64,000 bases of DNA from Streptomyces nojiriensis. GTDB lineage: Bacteria > Actinomycetota > Actinomycetes > Streptomycetales > Streptomycetaceae. The position numbers were made by a program, and so were the translations under genes. The notes below the pieces were generated by a model that ran no database searches, was not told the DNA's origin, and was given only the letters and a program-made list of their open reading frames with translations. Shown one piece after another: positions 38,459-48,257 of the stretch (position 1 is the first letter of the stretch; the number at the start of each line of letters is the position of its first letter). The stretch is from the NCBI RefSeq assembly GCF_017639205.1, contig NZ_CP071139.1, forward strand, positions 5,951,501 to 6,015,500, written 5' to 3'.

Positions 38459-40606
38459 ATGACGGACGGGCGCACGACCGGGTCCGCGCGCGCCTTCGAG
38501 CTTCTGGAGCCCCTCGTCCAGGCGGCGACCGTACGCGTTCACGCCCCGCCGGGCGGGTATGACAACCCTCGCAGTCATCGGACCGGTCCCACGTGGGGGA
38601 GCGGCTTCTTCATCGCCCCCGGCTGGGTCCTGACGTGCGCGCACGTGGTCGGCGAAGGGGGTGCTGCGGTGCGTCTGACGGGACGCGAGGTCGGCATCAC
38701 CTTTTCCGCCGGGAGCATCACGGGCACGGTCACCGGGCGCGTGGAGTGCGTACTGCCCGAGCGGCTGGAGGAACGGCGGCCCGGCCGGCACGCGCTGTGG
38801 GACCTGCCCGACCTGGCGCTGGTCAGGGTGCTGGCGCCCGTCTCGCACGCCTGCGTATGGCTGACCGACCGATCCAGACCACGCTTCGACGAGGTCGCCT
38901 ACTTCGGCTGCACCGAGGACCTCGGCACCCCCGAGATCACCGGCCGCACCACCCGGCTGCGCGGCACGGCCGGGAACGGAGCGGCCATCCGGCTCGGCGA
39001 CGACGACGAGATCGAGCCCGGCATGTCCGGCGGGCCCGTGGTGGACCTCGTCCGCGGCGAGGTCGTCGGCGTGCTCAAGGCCCGGCGGCAGACGGGCGGC
39101 GGCGGGCTCGCCGTCTCCGTCGTGCAGCTGCGCACCCTGCCGATGGCCGCGCGGGGCCAGGTCGGCCTCTACCGCCGGATCATGCAGGCCCACGACCTGT
39201 ACCACTACGACCAGCACCTCAGCGACCTCGACAACCGGCGGACCTGGACCGACGTGCACGGCGAGCTCCCGCCGCAGGAGGGCGACCCGTACGCCGGCCG
39301 GGGCCGGCTCACCCCCGGCGAACGCACCACCCTGTTCGGGCTGCTGGCCGAGCTGCCCCCGCCGGGCTCCTCCGAGGTCGTACGCGCCCTGGTCGAGGAG
39401 GCGCGCGGCGAGGAGCCGGACCCGCTGCCGCCGGCCCCGCTGAGCTGGCGCGACGGGCTGGGGCTGCTGCACGACCCGCCGGGCGGGACCGCGGAGGCCG
39501 CGGCGATGCTCCGGTACGCGACGGACGTGAGCGTGGCCGAGTACCGGGAGCCGGCCACGCCGGGCGCGGACGAGGAACTGTGGGACTGGGTACGGGCCAC
39601 GGCCGAGCGGCTGTGGCGGCCGCTGCGGCGCGAGCTCGGCGAACGCCACGAGCGGGGCCTCGCCGAGCGCGAACGGCGCCGCCGGGCCTCGGCCGGGCGG
39701 ACGGCGTACGGCCCGGCCCGGCGCTCCAGCGGGCTGCCGCCCGGGGCCTCGGTGCTGCTGGAGGTGTGGGCGCACGGCTGGGAGGACGTCTACGACTGGC
39801 GGGTCTCGGTGCTGGCCGGCCCCGCGCACGCCGGGCGGGTGACACCCGTGGACTCGGGCGTACGGGCCACCCTGACGGGCCTGCCGGAGGCCCTGCGGGC
39901 CCCGCTCGCCGAGGGCTTCCGGCGCTGCGACACCCACGAGGCGGCCGCCCTGCTCGAAGTGGCCGTGGCCCCCGCGCTGTTCGGGCTGGCGGTGGACGAA
40001 TGGGTGGTGGTGGGCGGCGTACCGCTCGGCGTGCAGCGGCCGGTGGTCCTGCGCCACCCCGCCGGGACGAACCCCGCCGGGACGACGAACCGGGCCGGCG
40101 CGAACCCGGGCGGCGCCGGCCCGGGCGAGGCCAGGGAGCACCCCGCCGACCGCGAGGGCACCGACGCCTCCGCCCGCTGGGCACGGGTCCAGGCCGGACC
40201 GCTGCAGGACGAACGCGCCGACTGCATACGGGGGCGCCCGCGCAGCCCCGCCGCCGAGTGGCTGACGGGACTCCCCGACAACACCGTGCCCGTGCACTGC
40301 CGCGCGGCCGACCAGGAGCCCACGCTCGGCTCGCTGCACGCCGTACGGGACGCCGGATACGGGGTGGTGGTGACCCGGCGGCCACCGCCGGACCCGGGAG
40401 CCTCCTGCGCCCCCTTCCACCGCGGGCTGCGGGAGGAACTGGCCGACGCGGGGCGGGCGGAGGTGCTCCCCGTACGCCTGCAGAACCTGCGGGGCCGGGC
40501 GTACGGGGCGGATCCCGACGCCTACTGGGCGGCCGGGACGGGGCTGGTGTGGGAGGACCCGGCACGGCCGCTGCCGGAGGAGGAGCCGCTCCAGGGCGAC
40601 CTGTGA
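38459..40606 (+). CDS. Trypsin-like protease fused to VMAP-C domain
   Basis: 715 residues. Residues 25-220 are a chymotrypsin-fold protease with a complete triad: His in VLTCAHVVGEGG (about 61), Asp in WDLPDLALVRVL (about 118) and Ser in IEPGMSGGPVVD (about 190). The rest matches the VMAP (vWA-MoxR-associated protein) layout, with a helical middle region (LTPGERTTLFGLLAELPPPG) and a C-terminal VMAP-C domain (LLEVWAHGWEDVYDWRVSVL). There is no signal peptide, so the protease stays in the cytosol, presumably held inactive. In VMAP ternary systems the N-terminal domain is the effector, released by the MoxR and vWA partners. Confidence 0.85.
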   Translation: MTDGRTTGSARAFELLEPLVQAATVRVHAPPGGYDNPRSHRTGPTWGSGFFIAPGWVLTCAHVVGEGGAAVRLTGREVGITFSAGSITGTVTGRVECVLPERLEERRPGRHALWDLPDLALVRVLAPVSHACVWLTDRSRPRFDEVAYFGCTEDLGTPEITGRTTRLRGTAGNGAAIRLGDDDEIEPGMSGGPVVDLVRGEVVGVLKARRQTGGGGLAVSVVQLRTLPMAARGQVGLYRRIMQAHDLYHYDQHLSDLDNRRTWTDVHGELPPQEGDPYAGRGRLTPGERTTLFGLLAELPPPGSSEVVRALVEEARGEEPDPLPPAPLSWRDGLGLLHDPPGGTAEAAAMLRYATDVSVAEYREPATPGADEELWDWVRATAERLWRPLRRELGERHERGLAERERRRRASAGRTAYGPARRSSGLPPGASVLLEVWAHGWEDVYDWRVSVLAGPAHAGRVTPVDSGVRATLTGLPEALRAPLAEGFRRCDTHEAAALLEVAVAPALFGLAVDEWVVVGGVPLGVQRPVVLRHPAGTNPAGTTNRAGANPGGAGPGEAREHPADREGTDASARWARVQAGPLQDERADCIRGRPRSPAAEWLTGLPDNTVPVHCRAADQEPTLGSLHAVRDAGYGVVVTRRPPPDPGASCAPFHRGLREELADAGRAEVLPVRLQNLRGRAYGADPDAYWAAGTGLVWEDPARPLPEEEPLQGDL

Positions 40607-40648
40607 CGGGGGCGCCGCGGACGACGCGAGGGAGGGAGCAGGAGCACC

Positions 40649-41674
40649 ATGAATGACGAGTGGCTCATATACCGCGGGGTGGGCGAGCCCCACGACGGGA
40701 TCGACGCCCTGCCCGACCCGCCGCCCTGGCGGGACTTCGACGGCGGCCCCGTGGCGGAACCGGGCGGTGCGGCCCGGGCCGCCGACGGCAACGTGGCCCG
40801 GCGGCTCGGGGCGCACCGGCAGGCCGCCGAACTGCACCGGCCGGAACCGGAGGAGCTGGAGGCCATCAACGCGGCCCTCTACCTGCGGCGGCCGCTGCTC
40901 GTGACCGGCTTCCCCGGCACCGGGAAGTCCACCCTCGCGCACGCCGTCGCCCACGAGCTGAAGCTGGGGCGGGTACTGCGGTGGCCGGTGGTGTCCCGGA
41001 CCGTGCTCCAGGACGGCCTGTACCGCTACGACGCCCTGGCCCGGCTCCAGGACGTCCAGATCGCCGCGAGCGGCGGAGGCGGCCCGGCCGCCGCGCACTC
41101 CGGGGTGCCCGGCATCGGGAAGTACATCCGGCTCGGACCGCTCGGCACCGCCCTGCTGCCGACGGCCCGGCCCCGCGTCCTGCTCATCGACGAGCTCGAC
41201 AAGAGCGACATAGACCTCCCCAACGACCTGCTGAACGTGCTGGAGGAAGGCGAGTTCGCCCTCCCCGAGCTGGAACGGGTCGCCGACAGCGAGCCCGAGG
41301 TCCAGGTGCTCACCGACGACGGGACCAAGGTCACCGTCCGCGGCGGCCGCGTGCGCTGCCGGGCCTTCCCGTTCATCATCCTGACCAGCAACGGGGAACG
41401 GGACTTCCCGGCCGCCCTGCTGCGCCGCTGCATCCAGCTGAAGCTCGGTCAGCCCGGTGAGAAGCGGCTCGCCACCATGGTCCGCGCCCACCTCGGCGAG
41501 GAGGCCGCCCGCCTCGGAGCCGACCTGATCCGGGAGTTCCTCAGCCGCTCCCAGTCCGAGCTGGTCGCCGCCGACCAGCTGCTCAACGCCGTGTACCTGA
41601 CCCACTACGCCGCCCCGCCCACCCGGGAGGACCTCGCCGACCTGCTCATCCAGCGCCTCGACCGCCCGAGGTGA
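40649..41674 (+). CDS. MoxR-family AAA+ ATPase of the VMAP system
   Basis: 341 residues. Walker A LLVTGFPGTGKSTLAHAVA is near residue 87, Walker B RVLLIDELDKSDIDLPNDLL near 177, sensor 1 FIILTSNGERDFPAALLRRC near 250. An N-terminal segment of about 70 residues includes IYRGVGEPHDGIDALPDPPP. The ATPase should remodel the vWA or VMAP partner. ATG 40649 has AGGAG seven bases upstream, 42 bases after the protease gene; the stop is six bases before the vWA gene. The three form one operon. Confidence 0.9.
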   Translation: MNDEWLIYRGVGEPHDGIDALPDPPPWRDFDGGPVAEPGGAARAADGNVARRLGAHRQAAELHRPEPEELEAINAALYLRRPLLVTGFPGTGKSTLAHAVAHELKLGRVLRWPVVSRTVLQDGLYRYDALARLQDVQIAASGGGGPAAAHSGVPGIGKYIRLGPLGTALLPTARPRVLLIDELDKSDIDLPNDLLNVLEEGEFALPELERVADSEPEVQVLTDDGTKVTVRGGRVRCRAFPFIILTSNGERDFPAALLRRCIQLKLGQPGEKRLATMVRAHLGEEAARLGADLIREFLSRSQSELVAADQLLNAVYLTHYAAPPTREDLADLLIQRLDRPR

Positions 41675-41680
41675 TCGGCC

Positions 41681-44600
41681 GTGGCATCCGCCGGCGCACC
41701 CGGCGTCCGTGAACTGGCCGCGCTGCTGCTCTCCGCCGGGCTCGACCCGTCCGCCGGGGAACTCGCCGACGCCCTGTGGCTGGCCGGCCACATCGGCCCG
41801 CCCGGGCCGGCCGCCCCGGGCGGGCCGGGGCCGGGCGCCCCGCAGACCCCGGCCGAGGAGCCGGCCGGGGAGCCCGCCGAGCCCGTACGCACAGATACGG
41901 AGGCCGACGCGCCGGTCGGGCTCTACGCACCCGGCGCGGCCCGGGCCGACGGCGCCGACGGGGAACGGCCGGGGGAGTCCCCCGAGGAGTACGGAGTGCC
42001 CGTACGCGTGCCCGGCGCCGCCGCGCTGCCCCGCATCCTGGACATCCAGCGGGCCCTGCGCGCCCTCCAGCGGCACCGCCCGCCCGGCCCGCCCACCCGG
42101 CTGGTGATCGACGAGGCCGCCACCGCCGAGGCCAGCGCCCGCACCCTCGGACTGGTCATCCCGGTGCTCCGGCCGGAGAGCCGGCGCGAGGCGACCGTAC
42201 GGCTGGTGATGGACGCGTCCCCGTCGATGGCCGTCTGGCAGGACATGTTCGAGGAACTGCGGTCCGTGTGCGAGCGGTTGGGTGCCTTCCGGGACGTCCA
42301 GGTGCACTATCTGCACCGCCTCGCCGACGGCACGGCCGCACTCGGCCGCAGCCCCGCACCCGGCTGCGTACGCGCCTCCGGCCTGCGCTCCGGCGACCAG
42401 TTACGGGACCCGACCGGCCGGGCCCTGACCATGGTGGTCTCCGACTGCGCCGGGCCGCTGTGGCGCGAGGGCACCGCGCAGCGGCTGCTGCACCGGTGGG
42501 CCGAGTGCACCCCGTGCATGGTCGTCCAGCCGCTGCCGCAGCGGCTGTGGGGGCGCAGCTGGCTGCCCACCGAGCGGGGCACGCTCACCCGGCCGGAGGG
42601 CGGCGGGCAGAAGCTCGCCTTCCGGCCCGACCGGCCGCCGCTGCCCGGGCGCCCCACCGGCGGGCTGACCGTGCCGGTGCTGCCGCCGAGCGCGACCGCC
42701 CTCGGCGCGTGGGCCCGGCTGCTGGCCGGGCTCACGGCCGGGCCCGTACCGGCCGAGGTGGGCCGGGTACGGGCCGACCATCCGGCCGCGCCCCTGCCGC
42801 CGCCGCGTGCGATGCGCCCGCCGCGCGAGCTGGTGGCCCGGTTCCGGTCCTCGGCCGCGCCCCGGGCCGTACAGCTCGCGGTGTACCTGTCGGCGGCGCC
42901 GCTGACGCTGCCCGTGATGCGGCTGGTGCAGCGCACGATGCTGCCGGACTCCGAGCCCTCCGACCTGGCGGAGGTACTGCTGAGCGGGCTGCTGCGGCGC
43001 AGCGGCCCGGGGCCGGGGCACTGGTACGAGTTCGTCCCCGGGGTGCAGGACGTCCTACTGGGGCCGCTGGGGCGGGACGAGGCCGCGCTGGTGCTCAAGC
43101 ACTGCTCGGAGTACGTACTGGCGCACTTCGGCCGGGGCGTACGGAACTTCCCCGCGCTCGCGGTCTCGCAGCTGACCGGGACCCCGCCGGCGGTCGCCGA
43201 CCCCGGACCCGAGGAGGACGAGCGGGTGCCTGAGGGGCGGCTCCCGCAGGCCTTCGCACAGGTTTCGGCCAAAGTCGTACGGCGCTACCTGCCCGGGATG
43301 CCGCAGGAGGGCCCCGCGGTACGCCGGCCCCCCGCGGCCCCGGTGCCCACCCGGGCCGGGGCGGTGCGCGCCGCCCGGGACCGGCTCGCGGACGCCGACG
43401 CCGACGGGGACGGCGGCGCACGGGCGCTGTACGAGGCCGTGGCGGTGCTCCGGCGGGCGGTGACGGCCCCGCCGGGACCCGGCGACCCGCCGGAGGAGGC
43501 GGAGACCGAGCTGGCGGGGGCGCTGCTGCGGCTGTGGGCGGCCCAGCGGGACCCGGAGCTGCTGGCCGAGGCGGAACGGGCCGTGACCGGGCTGCGGACG
43601 GCACGCGCGGGCGCGGTGCTCGGCCGCGTGCTGTACGAGCGGGCGCTGGCCGCCGGACCGGACGCGGAGCTGCTGGCGGCGGCGGACATGGAGTTCGCGG
43701 CGGCCGGAGCCGCGGCCGACCCGGAACTGCGCCGGGACTGCGCGGTGCGGCGGGCGGAGACCCTGATCCGGCTGAGCGGACTGCGGGACGAGGCGGGCGC
43801 GCTCCGCGAGGCCCGGACGGCCCTGGAACCCCTGGCGGGCCGGGCACCGGGCGCGGCCCCGGCCTCCGGCACCGACGGCGGCCCGGAGGGCGGCGGGGAC
43901 GGAGGCGGGGAGGGCGCCGGGGAGGGCGCCCGGGACGGCGGTCCGGCCCCGTACCCCGAGCTGCACCTGGCCCTGGGCCGCGTCCTGCTGGCCCTGCTGC
44001 CCCGCACCCCGGACCCGGCCGAGCGCACCGCCCTGGCCGAACAGGCCGCAGCCCGCCTGGCCGCGGCCCTGGCCGTCCCGCCCGCCGCCCCCGGCCGCAC
44101 CGGCCGTACCGGCCCGGGCACCGCACAGGTCCGGGTGGAGCTCGCCGACGCGCTGCGCCGCCTCCCCGGCCGGCTGGAGGAGGCCGCCGGGCAGCTGGAA
44201 GCGGCCCTGGCGGAGGCGGGCGGCGACCCGGAGCTGCGGGTCGCCGCCCTGGTCTGCCTGGCGCGCGTGCACCGGGAGCGGTACGCGCGGGACGCCGACC
44301 CGACGGCACTGGAGGACGCGGCCGGGGCGTACGCCCGGGCCCGGCGGCTGATCCCCCGCGACGCGGAGGCCTTCGGGGAACTGCTGCCCGAGTGGGGCGA
44401 CGTACTCCTGGACCGGGCCCGGGCCACCGACGGGCGGCCGTTCACCGGGGCCGCCGTACGCGTCCTGCGCGAGAGCCGGGCCGCGGTCCCGCAGTCCGAC
44501 CCCGGTGCGGCCCACCGGCTGCTGCGGCTGGCCACCGGGCTCCGGCTGCGGCACGCGTACGAGGGCGACCCGGTGGACCTGCGGGAGGCCGAGTACCTGC

Positions 44601-44974
44601 TGGAGCTGGCCGTCCGGCACAGCCGCAACCCGCTGGAACAGGCCCGCATCTGGCGGGACCACGGCGACGTCCAGCAGGAGATCCACGGCCACACCCGGGC
44701 GCTGGAGCGCCTCGACCGGGCGGCGGACTCCTACCGGCGGGCCTGGCGGGCCGCCCTGGAGGCCGACGTGGAGGACCGCGCGGACACCGCCGTCCAGCTG
44801 GCCGCCCGCGTCCAGCAGTTGCGCGGGGACGTGCTGGAACGCCTGGCCCGGCCCCGCGCGGCCCTGGACGCGTACCGTTCGGCTCTGGAGCTGTGGACGC
44901 GGACCCGCGAGGGCGCCGCGGGGCGCTCGGAGGCGGTCCGCGTACGGATCCTGGCCTTGGAGGCAGGGCTCTGA
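41681..44974 (+). CDS. SAV_2336-type vWA domain protein with helical repeats
   Basis: 1097 residues. A Pro/Gly-rich linker follows the SAV_2336 N-terminal start (GVRELAALLLSAGLDPSAGE). The vWA-like domain has its metal site in VRLVMDASPSMAVWQDMFEE (about residue 177) and LTMVVSDCAGPLWREGTAQR. From about residue 500 it is an Ala/Leu/Arg-rich alpha-solenoid with TPR-like repeats (LAGALLRLWAAQRDPELLAE, AAVCLARVHRERYARD-like units). It is probably the sensor or scaffold of the ternary system. GTG 41681 is six bases after the MoxR stop. Confidence 0.85.
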   Translation: MASAGAPGVRELAALLLSAGLDPSAGELADALWLAGHIGPPGPAAPGGPGPGAPQTPAEEPAGEPAEPVRTDTEADAPVGLYAPGAARADGADGERPGESPEEYGVPVRVPGAAALPRILDIQRALRALQRHRPPGPPTRLVIDEAATAEASARTLGLVIPVLRPESRREATVRLVMDASPSMAVWQDMFEELRSVCERLGAFRDVQVHYLHRLADGTAALGRSPAPGCVRASGLRSGDQLRDPTGRALTMVVSDCAGPLWREGTAQRLLHRWAECTPCMVVQPLPQRLWGRSWLPTERGTLTRPEGGGQKLAFRPDRPPLPGRPTGGLTVPVLPPSATALGAWARLLAGLTAGPVPAEVGRVRADHPAAPLPPPRAMRPPRELVARFRSSAAPRAVQLAVYLSAAPLTLPVMRLVQRTMLPDSEPSDLAEVLLSGLLRRSGPGPGHWYEFVPGVQDVLLGPLGRDEAALVLKHCSEYVLAHFGRGVRNFPALAVSQLTGTPPAVADPGPEEDERVPEGRLPQAFAQVSAKVVRRYLPGMPQEGPAVRRPPAAPVPTRAGAVRAARDRLADADADGDGGARALYEAVAVLRRAVTAPPGPGDPPEEAETELAGALLRLWAAQRDPELLAEAERAVTGLRTARAGAVLGRVLYERALAAGPDAELLAAADMEFAAAGAAADPELRRDCAVRRAETLIRLSGLRDEAGALREARTALEPLAGRAPGAAPASGTDGGPEGGGDGGGEGAGEGARDGGPAPYPELHLALGRVLLALLPRTPDPAERTALAEQAAARLAAALAVPPAAPGRTGRTGPGTAQVRVELADALRRLPGRLEEAAGQLEAALAEAGGDPELRVAALVCLARVHRERYARDADPTALEDAAGAYARARRLIPRDAEAFGELLPEWGDVLLDRARATDGRPFTGAAVRVLRESRAAVPQSDPGAAHRLLRLATGLRLRHAYEGDPVDLREAEYLLELAVRHSRNPLEQARIWRDHGDVQQEIHGHTRALERLDRAADSYRRAWRAALEADVEDRADTAVQLAARVQQLRGDVLERLARPRAALDAYRSALELWTRTREGAAGRSEAVRVRILALEAGL

Positions 44975-45086
44975 CGCCCGCGCCGAGGGCGCGGGCCGGG
45001 CCGGGGACCGCTGTTTCCACGGACCGGCCGACGGGAAAGGGAAGTGGACCATCCGGTGTGCGACGCGACAGGGGGCCCGGCGGCAC

Positions 45087-45281
45087 ATGGTGACGAAGCA
45101 GCAGGAAGTGGCGGCGGCGACCCCGGGATGCCCGGGGCGGCTGCCGGATCTCTCCGGGCTGGACCTGGCGGCGCTGCGCGGGATCGACCATCCCGTGCTG
45201 GCCGGGGTGATCGAGGGCATGGTCGAGCGGGTGACCCATCCCGCGGAGATCCTCAACGCCTTCGACTCCAGCGTGGCCTGA
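45087..45281 (+). CDS. fxsA: FxSxx-COOH-type RiPP precursor peptide (FxsA-like)
   Basis: 64 residues, too small for most gene callers. The leader LDLAALRGIDHPVLAGVIEG and MVERVTHPAEIL is the standard FxsA arrangement. The C-terminus is AFDSSVA. The family motif is F-x-S-x-x at the very end; here F-D-S-S-V-A is one residue longer. The radical SAM enzyme FxsB forms a cyclophane between the Phe ring and the following Ser in this family. ATG 45087 is preceded by a weak GGGGG. It lies directly before fxsB. Confidence 0.8.
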   Translation: MVTKQQEVAAATPGCPGRLPDLSGLDLAALRGIDHPVLAGVIEGMVERVTHPAEILNAFDSSVA

Positions 45282-45420
45282 TCGCACCATGCCTGATCCG
45301 TCCTACCTTGAAACCGAGTTGACCACTTTCCGCCGTTAGCCGGGACCGTCCCCAGGGCAGGGATGGACCGTCCGCCGGGGTGTCCCCGGGCGGTTGTTGC
45401 CGGGGGAGGGAGGTGCGGCG

Positions 45421-46941
45421 ATGCGGCGAGCGGCCACGAGCGGAACCCCGCTGCCCGCACCCGACGGCCCCGACCCGACCGCGCCCCCCGCTCCGACCGC
45501 ACCTCCCGCTCCGGCCGCGCACGCCGACGCGGCCGCACCTCCCGCCCCGGCCGCGCACGCCGACGCGGGTCCCGCCCCGTACGGCGACGCCGCGCTGGCC
45601 GCCCAGCGGCTGCGCCACGCCCGGTACGCGCCCTGGCCCCACACCCGGCTCGACGTGGCCGCCGCGCGGGCCGCCGGCCACCGGCCCCACCCGATCCGCC
45701 AGTTCGTCCTCAAGACCCGCAGCCGCTGCAACCTCGCCTGCACCTACTGCTACGTCTACGAGATGGCCGACCAGGGCTGGCGCGACCAGCCGACCGCCAT
45801 GACCCCGGCCACCACCGCCCGCGCCGCGCAGCGGATCGCCGAGCACGCCGCCGCCCACGACCTGCCCCGGATCGACCTCGTCCTGCACGGCGGCGAACCG
45901 CTGCTCACCGCCCCCGCCCGACTGGCCGCGCCCGTCGACGCCGTCCGGGCCGCCGTGGCCGGGGCCGCCCCGCGCACCCGGGTCACCGCCACCGTCCAGA
46001 CCAACGGCACCCTGCTCACCCGCGGCCGCATCGCCGCCCTGGCCGCCGCCGGGATCCGCGTCGGCGTCAGCCTCGACGGCGGGCTGCCCGCGCACAACAC
46101 CCGCCGGGTGGACCACGCCGGACGGCCCGGCTTCGCGTCCGCCGCCCGCGGCCTGCGGCTGCTGGCCCGCCATCCGCAGAGCTACGCCGGAGTGCTCTGC
46201 GTCGTCGATCTCGACCACGACCCGGTGGAGACCTACGAGTCCCTGCTCGCCTTCGCCCCGCCCAGCATCGGGCTGCTCCTGCCGCTCGCGAACTGGAGCG
46301 ATCCGCCCCCCGGCCACCACCCGGGCCGGACCCCCTACGCGGACTGGCTCCTCGCCGTCTTCGAGCGCTGGTGGCACGACGGCGTACGGCGCACCCGGAT
46401 CCGGCTCTTCGAGGAGATCATCGCCCTGTTGCTCGGCCTGCCCACCACCACCGAGACCCTCGGGCTCACGCCCGCCGCCACCGCCGTGATCGAGACCGAC
46501 GGCTCCATCGAACAGGCCGACTCGCTGAAATCCGCGTACGAGGGGGCCGCCGCGACCGGGATGACCCTCGACACCCACAGCTTCGACCAGCTCCTCGACC
46601 ACCCCGGGTTCGCCGCCCGCCAGCTCGGCCGGGACGCGCTCGCCGCGCGGTGCCGCGCCTGCGAGCTGGTCGACGTGTGCGGCGGAGGGCATTACCCGCA
46701 CCGCTACCGCGCCGGCGAGGGCTTCCGCCGGCCGTCCGTGTACTGCGCCGACCTCCAGCCCCTGATCCGGCACATCGCCGCCGCCGTCCAGCGGGCCGCG
46801 CAGACCGCCGCCCAAGCCCCCGCGACCCATGCTCCCGCGACCGGAACCCGCTCCGCCCAAGCACCTGCCGCCCAAGGTCCCGCCGCCCAGGGTCCCGCCG
46901 TCCAAGCCCCCGCCGTCCAGCCCCCGGCGGTCGCCTCATGA
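45421..46941 (+). CDS. fxsB: FxsB-family radical SAM/SPASM cyclophane-forming maturase
   Basis: 506 residues. The radical SAM cluster motif is SRCNLACTYCYVYEMADQGW (Cys near 103, 107, 110). The SPASM domain carries CRACELVDVCGGGHYPHRYR then SVYCADLQ near 410-445 for auxiliary [4Fe-4S] clusters. HRVGVSLDGGLPAHN-like sequence is typical of the barrel. The N-terminus holds two copies of a 36-base repeat giving Ala/Pro units, and the C-terminus an Ala/Gln/Pro tail. ATG 45421 follows GGGAGG. It overlaps the HExxH gene by ATGA. Confidence 0.88.
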   Translation: MRRAATSGTPLPAPDGPDPTAPPAPTAPPAPAAHADAAAPPAPAAHADAGPAPYGDAALAAQRLRHARYAPWPHTRLDVAAARAAGHRPHPIRQFVLKTRSRCNLACTYCYVYEMADQGWRDQPTAMTPATTARAAQRIAEHAAAHDLPRIDLVLHGGEPLLTAPARLAAPVDAVRAAVAGAAPRTRVTATVQTNGTLLTRGRIAALAAAGIRVGVSLDGGLPAHNTRRVDHAGRPGFASAARGLRLLARHPQSYAGVLCVVDLDHDPVETYESLLAFAPPSIGLLLPLANWSDPPPGHHPGRTPYADWLLAVFERWWHDGVRRTRIRLFEEIIALLLGLPTTTETLGLTPAATAVIETDGSIEQADSLKSAYEGAAATGMTLDTHSFDQLLDHPGFAARQLGRDALAARCRACELVDVCGGGHYPHRYRAGEGFRRPSVYCADLQPLIRHIAAAVQRAAQTAAQAPATHAPATGTRSAQAPAAQGPAAQGPAVQAPAVQPPAVAS

Positions 46942-48194
46942 CCGACGCCCTCACCGCCTTCAGCGTCCCCCCGCCCACCCTGCGCGCCCTCGCCTCCACC
47001 GAACCCTCCCCGGAGGGCACCCGCCTGGTCCGCGACGTGCGCCGCTCCAAACGCCTGCTCCTGCTGCGCGCGGTCCTCGACGCCGCCCCCGGCGGCCGGT
47101 CCGGGGAGACCGCCGACCACTGGGCCCTGCTGGAGGAGGCCGAGCGCCGCGACGCGGGCGCCGTGCGCGACGTACTGCACTACCCGGCCACCGGGGTGTG
47201 GGCCGAGGAGACCCTGCGCCGGCTGCACGCCCCGTGCGGACCCGCGCCCGACCTCGGACACCTCGGGGCCCTCGCCGTCGCCGCCGCCCTGCGCGCCGGG
47301 ATCCCCTTCAGCCACACCCTGCGGCCCCTGCACGGCCGGCTCGTACTGCCCACCCTCGGACTGCTGCGCCCGGACCGCCCCGGCCCGCTCGCCCTCTGCG
47401 AACGCTCCTGGGACCCCGACCACCCCGCCACCGTGCCCCTGCACGCTCTGCCCGGCGGCCGGACCGCCCTCGACGACCTCGACCCCTACCGGGCGCCCGG
47501 CCCCGCGCAGCCCGCCCCGGTCCGCCCCGCCCGCCGGCTCACCCCCAAGGGCCACAAGCGGTGGGACACCCAGTGGTCCGGCGCGCTCACCCTGCTCCAG
47601 CGCTACGACACCGGCCGCGCCGAGGAGACCGTCCAACTGCTGCGCTCCCTCGTGCCGCTGGCCGGCGGCTCCCGCTCCAGCGGTGCCACCCTCCCCGCGG
47701 CCGCCGGCTCCGTACTCGCCCGCGCCCAGGCCCCGCCCGCGCTCGCCGCGACCCTCGTCCACGAGGTCCAGCACGGCAAACTGAGCGCCCTCACCGACGT
47801 CCTGACCCTGCACACCGCCGACCACACGCCCCGCCACTGGGCCCCCTGGCGCAGCGACCCCCGCCCCCTGGAGGGCCTGCTGCACGGCGCCTACGCCCAC
47901 CTGGCCCTCGCCGGGTACTGGCAGCGCGCCGCCCTCTACGGGGCCCGCGGCGCCTGGGCCCAGCACGCCCGGATCCGCGCCCAGGTGGCCGCCGTCCTGC
48001 CCACCCTGCGGGCGCACGAGCTACTGACCGCCGCCGGACGGGAGTTCACCGACGCGATGGGAGCCGCCGAACGCGCCATGGACGACCTGCCGCCGCCCGG
48101 CGACCAGCACACCGCGGCCCGCCGAGCCGTCGACCGCGAACGCCGCGCCTGGTGCGAGGCACACCCCGAACTCGCGCCGTTCGCACAAGGCTGA
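46938..48194 (+). CDS. HExxH-type peptide beta-hydroxylase candidate
   Basis: 418 residues. The motif LAATLVHEVQHGKLSALTDV (HEVQH near residue 275) matches the HEXXH-domain proteins accompanying radical-SAM RiPP maturases; related proteins are described as 2-oxoglutarate/iron-dependent peptide beta-hydroxylases rather than proteases. The first 150 residues are helical (RLVRDVRRSKRLLLLRAVLD) and may bind the leader. Overlap with fxsB by four bases implies the two act in sequence on FxsA. The hydroxylase call is by analogy. Confidence 0.75.
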   Translation: MTDALTAFSVPPPTLRALASTEPSPEGTRLVRDVRRSKRLLLLRAVLDAAPGGRSGETADHWALLEEAERRDAGAVRDVLHYPATGVWAEETLRRLHAPCGPAPDLGHLGALAVAAALRAGIPFSHTLRPLHGRLVLPTLGLLRPDRPGPLALCERSWDPDHPATVPLHALPGGRTALDDLDPYRAPGPAQPAPVRPARRLTPKGHKRWDTQWSGALTLLQRYDTGRAEETVQLLRSLVPLAGGSRSSGATLPAAAGSVLARAQAPPALAATLVHEVQHGKLSALTDVLTLHTADHTPRHWAPWRSDPRPLEGLLHGAYAHLALAGYWQRAALYGARGAWAQHARIRAQVAAVLPTLRAHELLTAAGREFTDAMGAAERAMDDLPPPGDQHTAARRAVDRERRAWCEAHPELAPFAQG

Positions 48195-48257
48195 CGGACC
48201 GTCCGCTGCGGTACCTTTCAAGCCCGTCCACCGCCCGGATTCCAGGGAGACGGCCCG

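Noticed and set aside
38426..42316. 1296-codon open frame on the - strand opposite the VMAP genes
   Set aside because: Antisense shadow with biased composition; the opposite genes have clear catalytic motifs and Shine-Dalgarno sites.
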